The translations under genes and the position numbers were made by a program. Shown here one piece after another: positions 19,914-27,482 of a stretch of 64,000 nucleotides of DNA; position 1 is the stretch's first letter, and the number at the start of each line of letters is the position of its first letter. The notes beneath the pieces are model-generated. The model was not told where the DNA came from, did not search any database, and worked only from the letters and a program-made list of their open reading frames with translations. The stretch is taken from contig NZ_JASBQY010000005.1 of the NCBI RefSeq assembly GCF_029960645.1, positions 148,452-212,451 on the forward strand. The letters run 5' to 3'. Source of the DNA: Arthrobacter sp. AL12 (lineage in GTDB: Bacteria > Actinomycetota > Actinomycetes > Actinomycetales > Micrococcaceae).

Positions 19914-20816
19914 CTACTTGGAGGTGTCGAGGGTGCCGTCGACCAGCTTGACGATGGCGGAGCAGTCCATGCCGGCGTTGCCGGAATCGATGAGGCGCTG
20001 GAAGAGCTGCTGGACGTGCTCGCCGATTTCCAGCGGGGTGCCGGTGTCCCGTGCCGCGCTGATGGCCAGTCCGATGTCCTTGTTGGCCAGCTCGGTGGTG
20101 AAGGTCGGGGCGAAGTCGTTGTTGGAGGCCGCGGTGGGGACCACGCCGGCGACCGGGTACCAGGTGCGCAGGGCCCAGCTGTCACCGGAGGACACGGATG
20201 CGATGTCCCAGAAGACCTGCTTGTCCAGCCCCAGCCGGTCCGCCAGCACGGCGCCTTCCGCGGTCGAGGCGAGGTTGATGAAGAGCATGAGGTTGTTGCA
20301 TATTTTCGCGGCCTGGCCCGTGGTGGCGCCGCCGGTGGGAATGATGTTGGCCGCCATCGGCTTGATGTATTCCGTCGCCTCGGCCACGGCACCTGTCTCG
20401 CCGCCGATCATGAAGGTCAGGGTGGCGGCCTTCGCGCCGCTCATCCCGCCGGAGACGGGGGCGTCGACAAAACGGAAGCCGGCGGCAGCGGCGGCGTCGT
20501 GCAGGGCCTGGGCGGAGGCGATGTCGATCGTGGAGGAATCCACCAGCAGCGTGCGCGTGTCGGCGTGGGCCAGGACGCCGTCCTCGCCAAGGTAGACGGC
20601 GCGGGCGTGCTCGCCCTTGGGGAGCATCGAGAAGACGACGTCGGCGCCGTCGACCGCTTCGGCGATGCTTCCGGCGGGCTTGACGCCGCCGGCGACGGCG
20701 GCGGCAACGGCCTCGGCGTTCAGGTCGAATCCGCGGACGTCGTGGCCGGCCTTGACCAGGTTCACCGACATGGACCCGCCCATGTTCCCCAGTCCGATCC
20801 AAGCGATTACTGCCAT
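19914..20816 (-). CDS. mmsB: 3-hydroxyisobutyrate dehydrogenase
   Basis: 300 aa. N-terminal NAD site IAWIGLGNMGGSMSVNL, the beta-hydroxyacid dehydrogenase substrate motif DAPVSGGMSGAKAATLTFMIGG, and the catalytic Lys in GQAAKICNNLML, all placed as in the family. It oxidises 3-hydroxyisobutyrate to methylmalonate semialdehyde, the substrate of mmsA just downstream. ATG 20816 has AAGGAG (20825-20830) at good spacing. It is divergent from a LysR gene, with an operator-like palindrome between. Confidence 0.92.
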   Translation of the reverse strand: MAVIAWIGLGNMGGSMSVNLVKAGHDVRGFDLNAEAVAAAVAGGVKPAGSIAEAVDGADVVFSMLPKGEHARAVYLGEDGVLAHADTRTLLVDSSTIDIASAQALHDAAAAAGFRFVDAPVSGGMSGAKAATLTFMIGGETGAVAEATEYIKPMAANIIPTGGATTGQAAKICNNLMLFINLASTAEGAVLADRLGLDKQVFWDIASVSSGDSWALRTWYPVAGVVPTAASNNDFAPTFTTELANKDIGLAISAARDTGTPLEIGEHVQQLFQRLIDSGNAGMDCSAIVKLVDGTLDTSK

Positions 20817-20927
20817 GGCATAAGCTCCTTTGCTATGCGTCCTGCGCGTGATCCGGCTGATCGCCGGATGTTCCGTGTCAAGCATCACACCCTGCTACAG
20901 TGCAATCAAGGGAAAAAACTACAGATA

Positions 20928-20949
20928 GTATGTGCATGGATGCACATAC
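20928..20949. promoter_or_regulatory. 22-bp operator-like palindrome
   Basis: GTATGTGCAT-GG-ATGCACATAC has perfect 10-bp arms around a GG centre and contains a T-N11-A core as in LysR boxes. It lies 20 bp before the LysR start and 111 bp before mmsB, so it could control both divergent promoters. The binding protein is an inference. Confidence 0.6.
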
Positions 20950-20969
20950 CTGATTCCAGAGGAGTTCTC

Positions 20970-21875
20970 GTGGACTTGCGGCGGCTTCCAAGTCCGGACG
21001 ACCTGCTGATCCTGCTGACCGTGGCACGGCTGGGCAGGTTCAATGCGGTGGCGGAGACCCTCGGGACCACGCACACCACCATCTCCCGCCGGATCCTGGC
21101 GCTGGACAAACAGCTGGGCGGACGCACGCTGGAGCGGAGCCCGCACGGCTGGGAACTGACGGACCTGGGCCAGGACGCGGTGGCGGCCGCCGAGGCGATC
21201 GAGGGTACCCTCGGTGCGCTCACGAACCGGATCGCGCACTCCGAGGATATGCTCTCCGGACTGGTCCGGATCAGCACCCCGGACGGCTTCGGCGCCGAAT
21301 TCGTCGCACCGGCGCTCGTCCGGCTGCAGCAGGGCCATCCGCAGCTCAATGTCGAGATGCTCAGCGCCACCCGGAAGGTCAGCCAGAACCGGTCCGGGGT
21401 GGATCTTGAGGTGGTGGTGGGCAATCTGGACATCAGCAATGCGCAGACCATCTTCCTGTCCAACTACTTCCTCCGGCTGTACGCCAGCCCGCAGTACGCC
21501 CGCGACCACGGCCTGCCGGTGACGCTCGACGACGTCCGGCGGCACGGCTTTGTCTCCTACGTGGAGTCGGCGCTGCAGGTCGCCGAACTGGGCCACCGCT
21601 CCACCCAGCTTCCCGTGCCGCGCTCCAGTTTCCAGGCCACCAGCATCTTTGCCCAGCTCGAGGCTGTCCGGCGGGGCGCCGGGATCGGCCTGCTGCCGAA
21701 CTTCCTGGCGGTCGGCGACCCTAGTTTCCTGCCGGTGCTGCCCGACGACTTCCAGCGGCAGCTGCCGATCTGGGCGGTGGCCCGCGCGGAATCGCTGCGC
21801 TCGGCCCCCGTGCAGGCCGTCCTCGCAGCGGTCCGGACCGAAATTTCCGACCGCCAGGACGTCCTGGCAGGCTGA
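20970..21875 (+). CDS. LysR-family transcriptional regulator (next to mmsAB)
   Basis: 301 aa. N-terminal winged helix-turn-helix with FNAVAETLGTTHTTISRRILALDKQLGGRTLERS, then a substrate-binding domain from about residue 90. GTG 20970 is preceded by AGAGGAG at good spacing; an in-frame ATG at 20937 lies inside the palindromic operator and is unlikely. The divergent position suggests it controls mmsB-mmsA. The last codons and the stop fall in the first unit of a tandem repeat array (21861-22059). Confidence 0.88.
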   Translation: MDLRRLPSPDDLLILLTVARLGRFNAVAETLGTTHTTISRRILALDKQLGGRTLERSPHGWELTDLGQDAVAAAEAIEGTLGALTNRIAHSEDMLSGLVRISTPDGFGAEFVAPALVRLQQGHPQLNVEMLSATRKVSQNRSGVDLEVVVGNLDISNAQTIFLSNYFLRLYASPQYARDHGLPVTLDDVRRHGFVSYVESALQVAELGHRSTQLPVPRSSFQATSIFAQLEAVRRGAGIGLLPNFLAVGDPSFLPVLPDDFQRQLPIWAVARAESLRSAPVQAVLAAVRTEISDRQDVLAG

Positions 21876-22059
21876 GCCGTCCTGGCAGGCTGAGCCGTCC
21901 TGGCAGGCTGAGCCGTCCTGGCAGCCTGAGCCGTCCTGGCAGCCTGAGCCGTCCTGGCAGGCTGAGCCGCGCCAACGGCAGGCTGAGCCGTCCTGGCAGG
22001 CTGAGCCGTCCTGGCAGGCTGAGCCGCGCCAACGGCAGGCTGAGCCGCGCCAACGGCAG
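21861..22059. repeat. tandem array of 18-bp and 21-bp units carrying the LysR stop codon
   Basis: Eight 18-bp units (GTCCTGGCAGGCTGAGCC; two of them read GCAGCC in the middle) and two 21-bp units whose first half is replaced by GCGCCAACG, plus a truncated third 21-bp unit. The order is A A A A' A' A B A A B then partial B. Unit 1 encodes the last LysR residues and its TGA (21873-21875), so each copy repeats a stop in that frame. The array runs into the terminator at 22054-22098. Confidence 0.9.
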
Positions 22060-22098
22060 CAGCCCGGCCCCTGCGTTGCGGGGACCGGGCTGTTGCCG
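22054..22098. terminator. bidirectional terminator between LysR and the MHS transporter
   Basis: A 14-bp stem with one wobble (CGGCAGCAGCCCGG with CCGGGCTGTTGCCG) is topped by four C-G pairs, an A bulge and an 8-nt loop. It lies between two convergent genes. Confidence 0.6.
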
Positions 22099-22133
22099 GT
22101 TCTCATGACCTTCTTGCGGTTACTTCTTGCCTG

Positions 22134-23516
22134 TTACCTTTTGCTTGCAGCCAAGAGGTCCGCGGTGCCCTGGGCATCGGCGGCGTCGATGTCGTGCAGT
22201 GAGACGCCGCGGGTCTCCTTCAGGAAGAACACCGCCACCAAGGTGACCATGCAGGCGCCCAGGAGGTAGATGGCCACGGGCGTGGAGGACTTGAACTGGC
22301 TCAACAAGGCGACGGCGATGATCGGGGCCATCGAACCGGCCACGATCGAGGTGACCTGGTAGCCCAGGGAGACCCCGGAGTAGCGCATCCGGGTCGGGAA
22401 CATCTCGGCCATGATGGCCGGCTGGCCGGCGTACATCAGGGCGTGGAAGAGCAGACCGATCGTGATAGCTGCGAGGATGATGAGGTCGTTTTTGGTGTCC
22501 ATCATCGGGAAGGCGAAGAAGCCCCAGGTGCCGCCGAGGATGGCGCCGGCCATGTAGACCGGTTTGCGGCCGAAGTGGTCGGACATGCGGCCGACCATCG
22601 GTATCACGGCGAAGTGGATTGCGTGCGCCACGAGCAGCAGCAGCAGGATCCGCGAGGTGTCCGTCTGGACGATCACCTTCAGGTACGTGATGGAGAAGGT
22701 GACCACGAGGTAGTAGAGGATGTTCTCCGCGAAGCGCAGGCCCATGGCAGTGAAGACGCCGCGGGGGTAGCGGCGGAAGACTTCGGCGACGCCGTAGCCC
22801 TTGTTCTCGATGGTGACTTCCTTCTGGGCCTCCAGGAAGATCGGGGCGTCCGTGACCTTGGTCCGGATGTAGTAGCCCACCAGCACGATCACGGCGGAGA
22901 GCCAGAAGGCCACGCGCCAGCCCCAGCTGAGGAAGTCGGCGGAAGACAGGGTGGCGGAAAGGGTGAACAGCACGCCGGTGGCGAGCAGGTTGCCCAGCGG
23001 AACGGCCGACTGCGGCCACGCGGACCAGAAGCCGCGGGACTTGCTCGGGCTGTGCTCGGCGACGAGGAGGACTGCGCCGCCCCATTCACCGCCCACGGCA
23101 AAGCCCTGGGCGAAACGCAGGAACACGAGGAGGGCCGGTGCCCAGTAGCCGATCTGCTGGAAGGTCGGGAGGCAGCCCATCAGGAAGGTGGAGACACCGA
23201 CCAGGATGATGCTGAGCTGGAGCAGCTGCTTGCGGCCGAACTTGTCGCCGAAATGGCCAAAGACGATGCCGCCGATCGGGCGGGCAACGAAACCAACGGC
23301 GTAGGTCAGGAAGGCGGCGATGATGCCGTCCAGTTCCGTGCCGGAGTTGGGGAAAAAGATCTTGCCGAACACAAGGGTGGCGGCCGAGGCGTAGAGGAAG
23401 AACTCATACCATTCGACAACGGTGCCGGCCATGGAGGCCGTTACCACCTTCTTCAGTCCGGACGACTTGACGTCTTCCTCTTCCGGGCGCCTCGCGGCGG
23501 CGTTGTGTGTACTCAT
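22134..23516 (-). CDS. MFS transporter, metabolite:H+ symporter (MHS) family
   Basis: 460 aa with twelve predicted spans. The N-terminal TVVEWYEFFLYASAATLVFGKIFF and the loop FGHFGDKFGRKQLLQLSIILVG are hallmarks of the MHS group (KgtP, ProP, ShiA, PcaT relatives), which import organic acids or small zwitterions with protons. The substrate is not evident; closeness to mmsAB might suggest a branched-chain-derived acid. The start has AAGGAG at good spacing. Palindromic elements lie about 130 bp upstream. Confidence 0.9.
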   Translation of the reverse strand: MSTHNAAARRPEEEDVKSSGLKKVVTASMAGTVVEWYEFFLYASAATLVFGKIFFPNSGTELDGIIAAFLTYAVGFVARPIGGIVFGHFGDKFGRKQLLQLSIILVGVSTFLMGCLPTFQQIGYWAPALLVFLRFAQGFAVGGEWGGAVLLVAEHSPSKSRGFWSAWPQSAVPLGNLLATGVLFTLSATLSSADFLSWGWRVAFWLSAVIVLVGYYIRTKVTDAPIFLEAQKEVTIENKGYGVAEVFRRYPRGVFTAMGLRFAENILYYLVVTFSITYLKVIVQTDTSRILLLLLVAHAIHFAVIPMVGRMSDHFGRKPVYMAGAILGGTWGFFAFPMMDTKNDLIILAAITIGLLFHALMYAGQPAIMAEMFPTRMRYSGVSLGYQVTSIVAGSMAPIIAVALLSQFKSSTPVAIYLLGACMVTLVAVFFLKETRGVSLHDIDAADAQGTADLLAASKR

Positions 23517-23644
23517 TTCGACTCCTTCGGTGTCTCCGTCGACACCCTATGGACCTCTGGGCAATGGACGCCTGTGATCTGTGACACGCGGCATCATTCT
23601 CAACGAGTATGGACGCTCCCGCCCAGAGCCTCAACGGCCATTAG

Positions 23645-23669
23645 TGCAGAGCGTATCTGCAAAATTGCA
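23645..23669. promoter_or_regulatory. overlapping inverted repeats upstream of the MHS transporter
   Basis: TGCAGA-GCGTA-TCTGCA (23645-23661) overlaps TGCAA-AA-TTGCA (23658-23669). They lie in the 162-bp gap before the MHS transporter and just after the DinB-type gene. They could be operator sites; no regulator is named by the sequence. Confidence 0.35.
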
Positions 23670-23678
23670 CAAGTGGCC

Positions 23679-24218
23679 TCATTCTCCGGTGCTTCCGTCC
23701 ACGGATTCGCGCAGGAGATCGGCATGGCCGTTGTGCCGCGCATACTCCTCGATCATGTGGCACAGGATCCAGCGGAGGCTGGGTGCCTGGCCGTCGGGCC
23801 AGGTACGCCTGGCCAGCGAGTCCAGCCCGCCGCCGGCCAGGGCTTGGGCCACGAGGGAGCGCGAGCGCCCGACAGCGTCCTGCCAGCGTGCACGGAGTTC
23901 GGCGGCGGAGTCCCCCGCGGCTGAGTGAAAGTCCCAGTCCGGGTGTGCCTCCCAGTCCACCGTGTTCCATGGCGGCTGCCGGTCCTGTCCGTGCAGCGAG
24001 TGGGAGAACCAGCTGTCCTCCACACAGGTCATATGCTTCAGCAGCCCGCCGAGGGTCACGGTGGAGGCGGCGGTTTTCGCGTTGAGGCCTTCGGCATCGA
24101 GGCCGGCGCACTTCCACTCGAGGGTTGCCCGTTGGTAGTCGAGGAAGCCTAGGAGCGTGGCGGCCTCGCCGGCTGCGACGGGAGGTTCCGGACGTCCCTG
24201 GTCATCGATGATGGTCAT
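23679..24218 (-). CDS. DinB-family (DUF664) putative mycothiol-dependent enzyme
   Basis: 179 aa, an all-helical DinB-like fold. His residues in LLKHMTCVEDSWF, and in HMIEEYARHNGHADLLRE near the C-terminus, form the likely metal site. The C-terminal pattern is that of the DUF664/mycothiol S-transferase group of actinobacteria. It may use mycothiol for detoxification or act as a metal-dependent hydrolase; the reaction cannot be read from the sequence. It is 101 nt downstream of metX on the same strand. Confidence 0.8.
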   Translation of the reverse strand: MTIIDDQGRPEPPVAAGEAATLLGFLDYQRATLEWKCAGLDAEGLNAKTAASTVTLGGLLKHMTCVEDSWFSHSLHGQDRQPPWNTVDWEAHPDWDFHSAAGDSAAELRARWQDAVGRSRSLVAQALAGGGLDSLARRTWPDGQAPSLRWILCHMIEEYARHNGHADLLRESVDGSTGE

Positions 24219-24319
24219 GCGCCGTGAGCCTACCGGCGGACTCGCCGCAGAGGAAGCCCGGGGCCGGACGCTCTTCTGCCGGACCGGCGTCGGTCCCGCA
24301 GAGGACCAGCCGAAGTGGT

Positions 24320-25510
24320 CTAGCCGAAGAAGTGCCGCCGGAGCTGGCTGTTGAGCTGGCCGATCTCGGTCAGGAAACCGTCGTGGCCGATCGGCGCCTC
24401 GATGGTGTGCACGGCGACGTCGCCCGGCAGGGCAGCGGCGAGCGCGTGGGACTGGGCCGGGAAGTACAGCCGGTCCGAGTCGACGGCCGCCAGCAGGAAC
24501 TCTGCCGTGGCCGGAGCCAGCGCCTCGGCGAGGGGACCGCGTCCCCGGCTGATGTCATGGCTCATGAGCGCTTCGGTGATGGCGATGTAGCTGTTCGCGT
24601 CGAAGCGGCGGACCAGTTTGTTGCCTTGGTGGTCCAGGTAGCTCTCCACCTGGTAGCGGCCCCGCCCGGCGAGGGATCCGGCTTCCAGCGGGGCCTCGGA
24701 GTCCTGGGCGTTCCGGCCGAAGCGTCCGTCCAGTTCCGCGGCCGAGCGGTAGGTGATGTGCGCAATCCGCCGGGCCAGGGCCAGGCCGGCCTCGGGTTCC
24801 GGCCCTCCGTAGTAGTCCCCGCCGTTGAAGTTGGGGTCCTGCCGGATGGCGAGGGTCTGCGCCTGGGCGAAAGCGATCTGTTCGGCGGTGCTGCTGGCGC
24901 CGACCGAAATCACGCCGCAGCGCCGGACCCGGTCCGGGTAGCTGACGGCCCATTCCAGGGCGCGCGCCCCGCCCAGGGAACCGCCGAGCACGGCGTACCA
25001 GTTCCGGATGCCCAGGGCGTCCGCGAGCCTGGCTTCGGCCCCGGTCGTGTCCCGCAGCGTGACGAGCGGGAACCGTGAGCCCCAAGGCTTTCCGTCGGGC
25101 GCCGGCGTCGAGGGTCCCGTGGAGCCGTAGCAGCCGCCGAGGATGTTGATCGAGACGACGAAGTACCTGTCCGTGTCCACCGGGGCACCGGGGCCGGCGA
25201 GCTGCTCCCACCAGCCCGGCTCCTCGCTGGCGCCGCGCGTGACGTGGGTGTCCCCCGTCAGCGCATGCTCGATCAGCACGGCATTGGACCGGTCCGCGTT
25301 AAGGGTCCCCCAGGTCTCGTAGCCGAGGGTGACATCCGGCAGCCGGGCGCCGGATTCGAGCTCGAGGTCACCGATCCGGAGGTACCGGACCGTTCCGTCC
25401 GGGACAGCGTCCTGGACGGAACCGCCTGGCGCCGCGTCCCCCGGGGCCGGGACATGCGGGTGGGAGGTCTTGCTTACAGGTACACCCTTGCGGGTGACGG
25501 CAATCGTCAT
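24320..25510 (-). CDS. metX: homoserine O-acetyltransferase
   Basis: 396-aa alpha/beta-hydrolase-fold enzyme that acetylates homoserine with acetyl-CoA in methionine synthesis. The nucleophile is S178 in VLGGSLGGARALEW; GYETWGTL, EHALTGDTHV and the C-terminal GHDGFLTE are family hallmarks. Its product is the substrate of metY upstream. A 112-nt SAM-IV riboswitch ends 15 nt before the ATG, so SAM probably limits its expression. Some family members are succinyltransferases; the sequence alone does not exclude this. Confidence 0.93.
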   Translation of the reverse strand: MTIAVTRKGVPVSKTSHPHVPAPGDAAPGGSVQDAVPDGTVRYLRIGDLELESGARLPDVTLGYETWGTLNADRSNAVLIEHALTGDTHVTRGASEEPGWWEQLAGPGAPVDTDRYFVVSINILGGCYGSTGPSTPAPDGKPWGSRFPLVTLRDTTGAEARLADALGIRNWYAVLGGSLGGARALEWAVSYPDRVRRCGVISVGASSTAEQIAFAQAQTLAIRQDPNFNGGDYYGGPEPEAGLALARRIAHITYRSAAELDGRFGRNAQDSEAPLEAGSLAGRGRYQVESYLDHQGNKLVRRFDANSYIAITEALMSHDISRGRGPLAEALAPATAEFLLAAVDSDRLYFPAQSHALAAALPGDVAVHTIEAPIGHDGFLTEIGQLNSQLRRHFFG

Positions 25511-25525
25511 GTGAGGACCTAACTT

Positions 25526-25637
25526 CGCGCTTGCCCGCCGTCAGCTGACCGGCGGGCCAGGTCTTCACCCGGGGCACCCCGCCGCAAAAGGAGGGTTGCC
25601 GGCCAGCAAGCCGGGGCTGTCGCTGGCACTCATGACC
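25526..25637 (-). promoter_or_regulatory. SAM-IV riboswitch, metX leader
   Basis: The minus-strand RNA starts GGTCATGAGTGCCAG and has AGCCCCGGCTTGCTGGCC, GGCAACCC, GGGGTGCCCCGGGTGAAGACC, the conserved elements of SAM-IV. P1 pairs GGTC with GACC. A following hairpin (GCCCGCCG...CGGCGGGC) and the tail AAGCGCG match the outer stem and 3' strand expected in this class. The copy before metY has the same length (112 nt) and largely the same sequence. The 3' end is 15 nt from the metX ATG, which favours translational control. Confidence 0.93.
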
Positions 25638-25644
25638 TTCCCTG

Positions 25645-25687
25645 AGTCTACGAAACGCGGCAGCCCGGTGGCGAAGATTGTGACGAA
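25645..25687 (-). promoter_or_regulatory. metX promoter with shared upstream element
   Basis: The -10 hexamer TAGACT (25645-25650) lies 7 nt before the riboswitch. The element TTCGTCACAA (25678-25687) lies exactly 27 nt further upstream. The metY promoter has the same two elements at the same spacing. Neither has a recognisable -35 hexamer. Confidence 0.6.
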
Positions 25688-25752
25688 CTTATGACTCGCC
25701 GTGCTGTTCCCGGCGTGATCCAGAGTCCCGGCGCCCAGGCCACGGGGGCCGG

Positions 25753-25772
25753 CACGCCGGGCGTCCGGCGTG
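25753..25772 (-). terminator. terminator hairpin after metY
   Basis: A perfect 8-bp stem (CACGCCGG / CCGGCGTG, 4-nt loop) begins 2 nt after the metY stop codon. No U-tract. Confidence 0.55.
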
Positions 25773-25773
25773 T

Positions 25774-27090
25774 TCACTCGGTTTTGGCCGCGCGGAATCC
25801 GGCGTCGAGATCGGCGAGGATGTCATCGATGTGCTCCAGGCCCACGGAAAGCCGGACGAGGCCGGGGTTCACCCCGGCGATGGTCTGCTGTTCCGGGGAC
25901 AGCTGGCTGTGGGTGGTCGACGCCGGGTGGATGACCAGCGAGCGCACGTCGCCGATGTTGGCCACGTGCGAGTGCAGCTCGAGGGCGTCGACGAAGCGCT
26001 TGCCCGCCTCGGCTCCCCCGGCGATGTTGAAGGCGACGACGGCGCCGGTCCCCTTCGGTCCGTACTTGCGGCCGCGCTCGTACCAGGGGCTGGAGGGCAG
26101 CCCCGCGTAGGCGACGGATTCGACGTCGTCCCTCGCCTCGAGCCATTCGGCCACCCTAACGGCGTTGGCCACGTGCCGCTCCACGCGCAGGCTCAGGGTC
26201 TCGAGGCCCTGGGCGATAAGGAAGGCGTTGAACGGGGAGACCGCCGAGCCGAGGTCGCGCAGCAGCTGGACGCGCGCCTTAAGGATGTAGGAGAGGTTGG
26301 CGCCGAGGGCGCCGTCCTTGCCGAGGTCCCGGGCATAGACCAGACCGTTGTAGGTGGGGTCGGGGGTGTTGAAGCCGGGGAAGCGCTCCGGGTCCTTGCC
26401 GAAGTCGAAGTTCCCGGAATCCACGATCACGCCCGCGATTGCGGTGCCGTGGCCGCCGAGATATTTGGTGGCGGAGTGCACCACGATGTCCGCACCCCAT
26501 TCGATCGGGCGGATAAGGTACGGCGTGGAGAGCGTGTTGTCCACGATCAGCGGGACCCCGGCCTCGTGTGCCACCTGCGAGATGCCTTCGATGTCCAACA
26601 CGTCCTGGCGCGGGTTGGAGACCACTTCGCCGAAGAACAGCTTGGTGTTGGGCTGCACGGCGTCGCGCCACTGGGCCAGATTGTCCGGGTCCTCCACGAA
26701 CGTCACGGAGATGCCGAACTTCTTCAGGGTGTGCGCCAGCAGGTTGTAGGTGCCGCCGTAGAGGCTGGGGCTGGCCACCACATGGTCGCCGACCTCGGCG
26801 ACGTTCAGGATCGCGAGAGTTTCCGCGGCCTGCCCGGAGCTCAGAAGCAGGGCCGCGAGTCCGCCCTCCAGGCTGGCAACCCGCTGTTCCACGGCGTCCT
26901 GGGTGGGGTTGCCGATCCGGGTGTAGATGGGGGCGAGTTCAGCGAGGGCAAAGCGGTTGGCGGCGCTTTCCGCGCTGGGGAAGACGAACGACGTCGTCTG
27001 GTAGATCGGCAGCGACCGGGCGCCGGTGGCACTGTCCGGCTCCTGGCCGGCGTGGATCTGGCGGGTTTCGAAGGACCAGGCTCTGGACAT
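25774..27090 (-). CDS. metY: O-acetylhomoserine sulfhydrylase / aminocarboxypropyltransferase
   Basis: 438-aa PLP enzyme of the Cys/Met metabolism family. The PLP Lys is K209 in [39 protein letters not shown] and [13 protein letters not shown] are cofactor-site blocks. It makes homocysteine from O-acetylhomoserine and sulfide. The start is set at the ATG at 27090 ([16 protein letters not shown]), preceded by AAGGAG; the ORF continues 12 codons upstream into the leader. A second SAM-IV riboswitch precedes it. metX follows as a separate transcript. Confidence 0.94.
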   Translation of the reverse strand: MSRAWSFETRQIHAGQEPDSATGARSLPIYQTTSFVFPSAESAANRFALAELAPIYTRIGNPTQDAVEQRVASLEGGLAALLLSSGQAAETLAILNVAEVGDHVVASPSLYGGTYNLLAHTLKKFGISVTFVEDPDNLAQWRDAVQPNTKLFFGEVVSNPRQDVLDIEGISQVAHEAGVPLIVDNTLSTPYLIRPIEWGADIVVHSATKYLGGHGTAIAGVIVDSGNFDFGKDPERFPGFNTPDPTYNGLVYARDLGKDGALGANLSYILKARVQLLRDLGSAVSPFNAFLIAQGLETLSLRVERHVANAVRVAEWLEARDDVESVAYAGLPSSPWYERGRKYGPKGTGAVVAFNIAGGAEAGKRFVDALELHSHVANIGDVRSLVIHPASTTHSQLSPEQQTIAGVNPGLVRLSVGLEHIDDILADLDAGFRAAKTE

Positions 27091-27158
27091 CGGGACACTC
27101 CTTAGGGGACCGGGCACATGCTGCACCGGAGCCCCTTGGCCCGGGTCAGCAGTGGCGC

Positions 27159-27270
27159 CGCGCTTGCCCTCCGGCGAATGCCGGACGGCCAGGTCTTCAC
27201 CCGGGGCACCCCACCGCGTGACGAGGGTTGCCGGCCAGCAAGCCGGGGCTGTGTGCTGGCACTCATGACC
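27159..27270 (-). promoter_or_regulatory. SAM-IV riboswitch, metY leader
   Basis: Same 112-nt layout as the metX copy: GGTCATGAGTGCCAG start, AGCCCCGGCTTGCTGGCC core, GGGGTGCCCCGGGTGAAGACC, a following hairpin with different arms (TCCGGC/GCCGGA) but the same position, and the same AAGCGCG tail. The differing arms with kept pairing are compensatory changes. The loop CACGCGG could pair with the CGCG of the tail. It is 68 nt from the metY start, further than in metX. Confidence 0.93.
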
Positions 27271-27277
27271 TGACCCC

Positions 27278-27320
27278 AGTCTAGGAACCGGTTCCGGGCT
27301 CTGGATAGCTTTGTGACGAA
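27278..27320 (-). promoter_or_regulatory. metY promoter with shared upstream element
   Basis: The -10 hexamer TAGACT (27278-27283) lies 7 nt before the riboswitch, with TTCGTCACAA (27311-27320) 27 nt upstream, as at metX. A perfect 12-bp palindrome GGAACCGGTTCC (27284-27295) abuts the -10 hexamer here only. Confidence 0.6.
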
Positions 27321-27427
27321 GATGAAGTCGCTTATCCGGGGGTCCGCATGGGGTCCGTATGGCCCTTCCGCTCCATACTGCGATAAGGCATACTGCCCGG
27401 CATAGAGCCCCAAGAGTGACGTCCTAC

Positions 27428-27446
27428 CTCGGTTAGGAGAACCTAA
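27428..27446. promoter_or_regulatory. possible DtxR/IdeR-type iron box
   Basis: CTCGGTTAGGAGAACCTAA agrees with the DtxR/IdeR consensus (TTAGGTTAGSCTAACCTAA) at about 15 of 19 positions. It lies 36 bp before the VOC gene and upstream of the metY promoter in the other direction. It could be chance; no iron gene is adjacent. Confidence 0.35.
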
Positions 27447-27482
27447 GCTGAGAGGGGCATCACAAAGTGTCAAGATGAGGGC

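Noticed and set aside
21861..22059. Tandem array considered as a CRISPR array
   Set aside because: Units are contiguous with no spacers, of 18 and 21 bp, and contain the LysR stop codon; no cas genes are near.
21550..22269. Frame through the array encoding repeated SWQAEP
   Set aside because: It has no ribosome site, begins inside LysR in another frame and owes its length to repeats of 18 and 21 bp without a stop in that frame.
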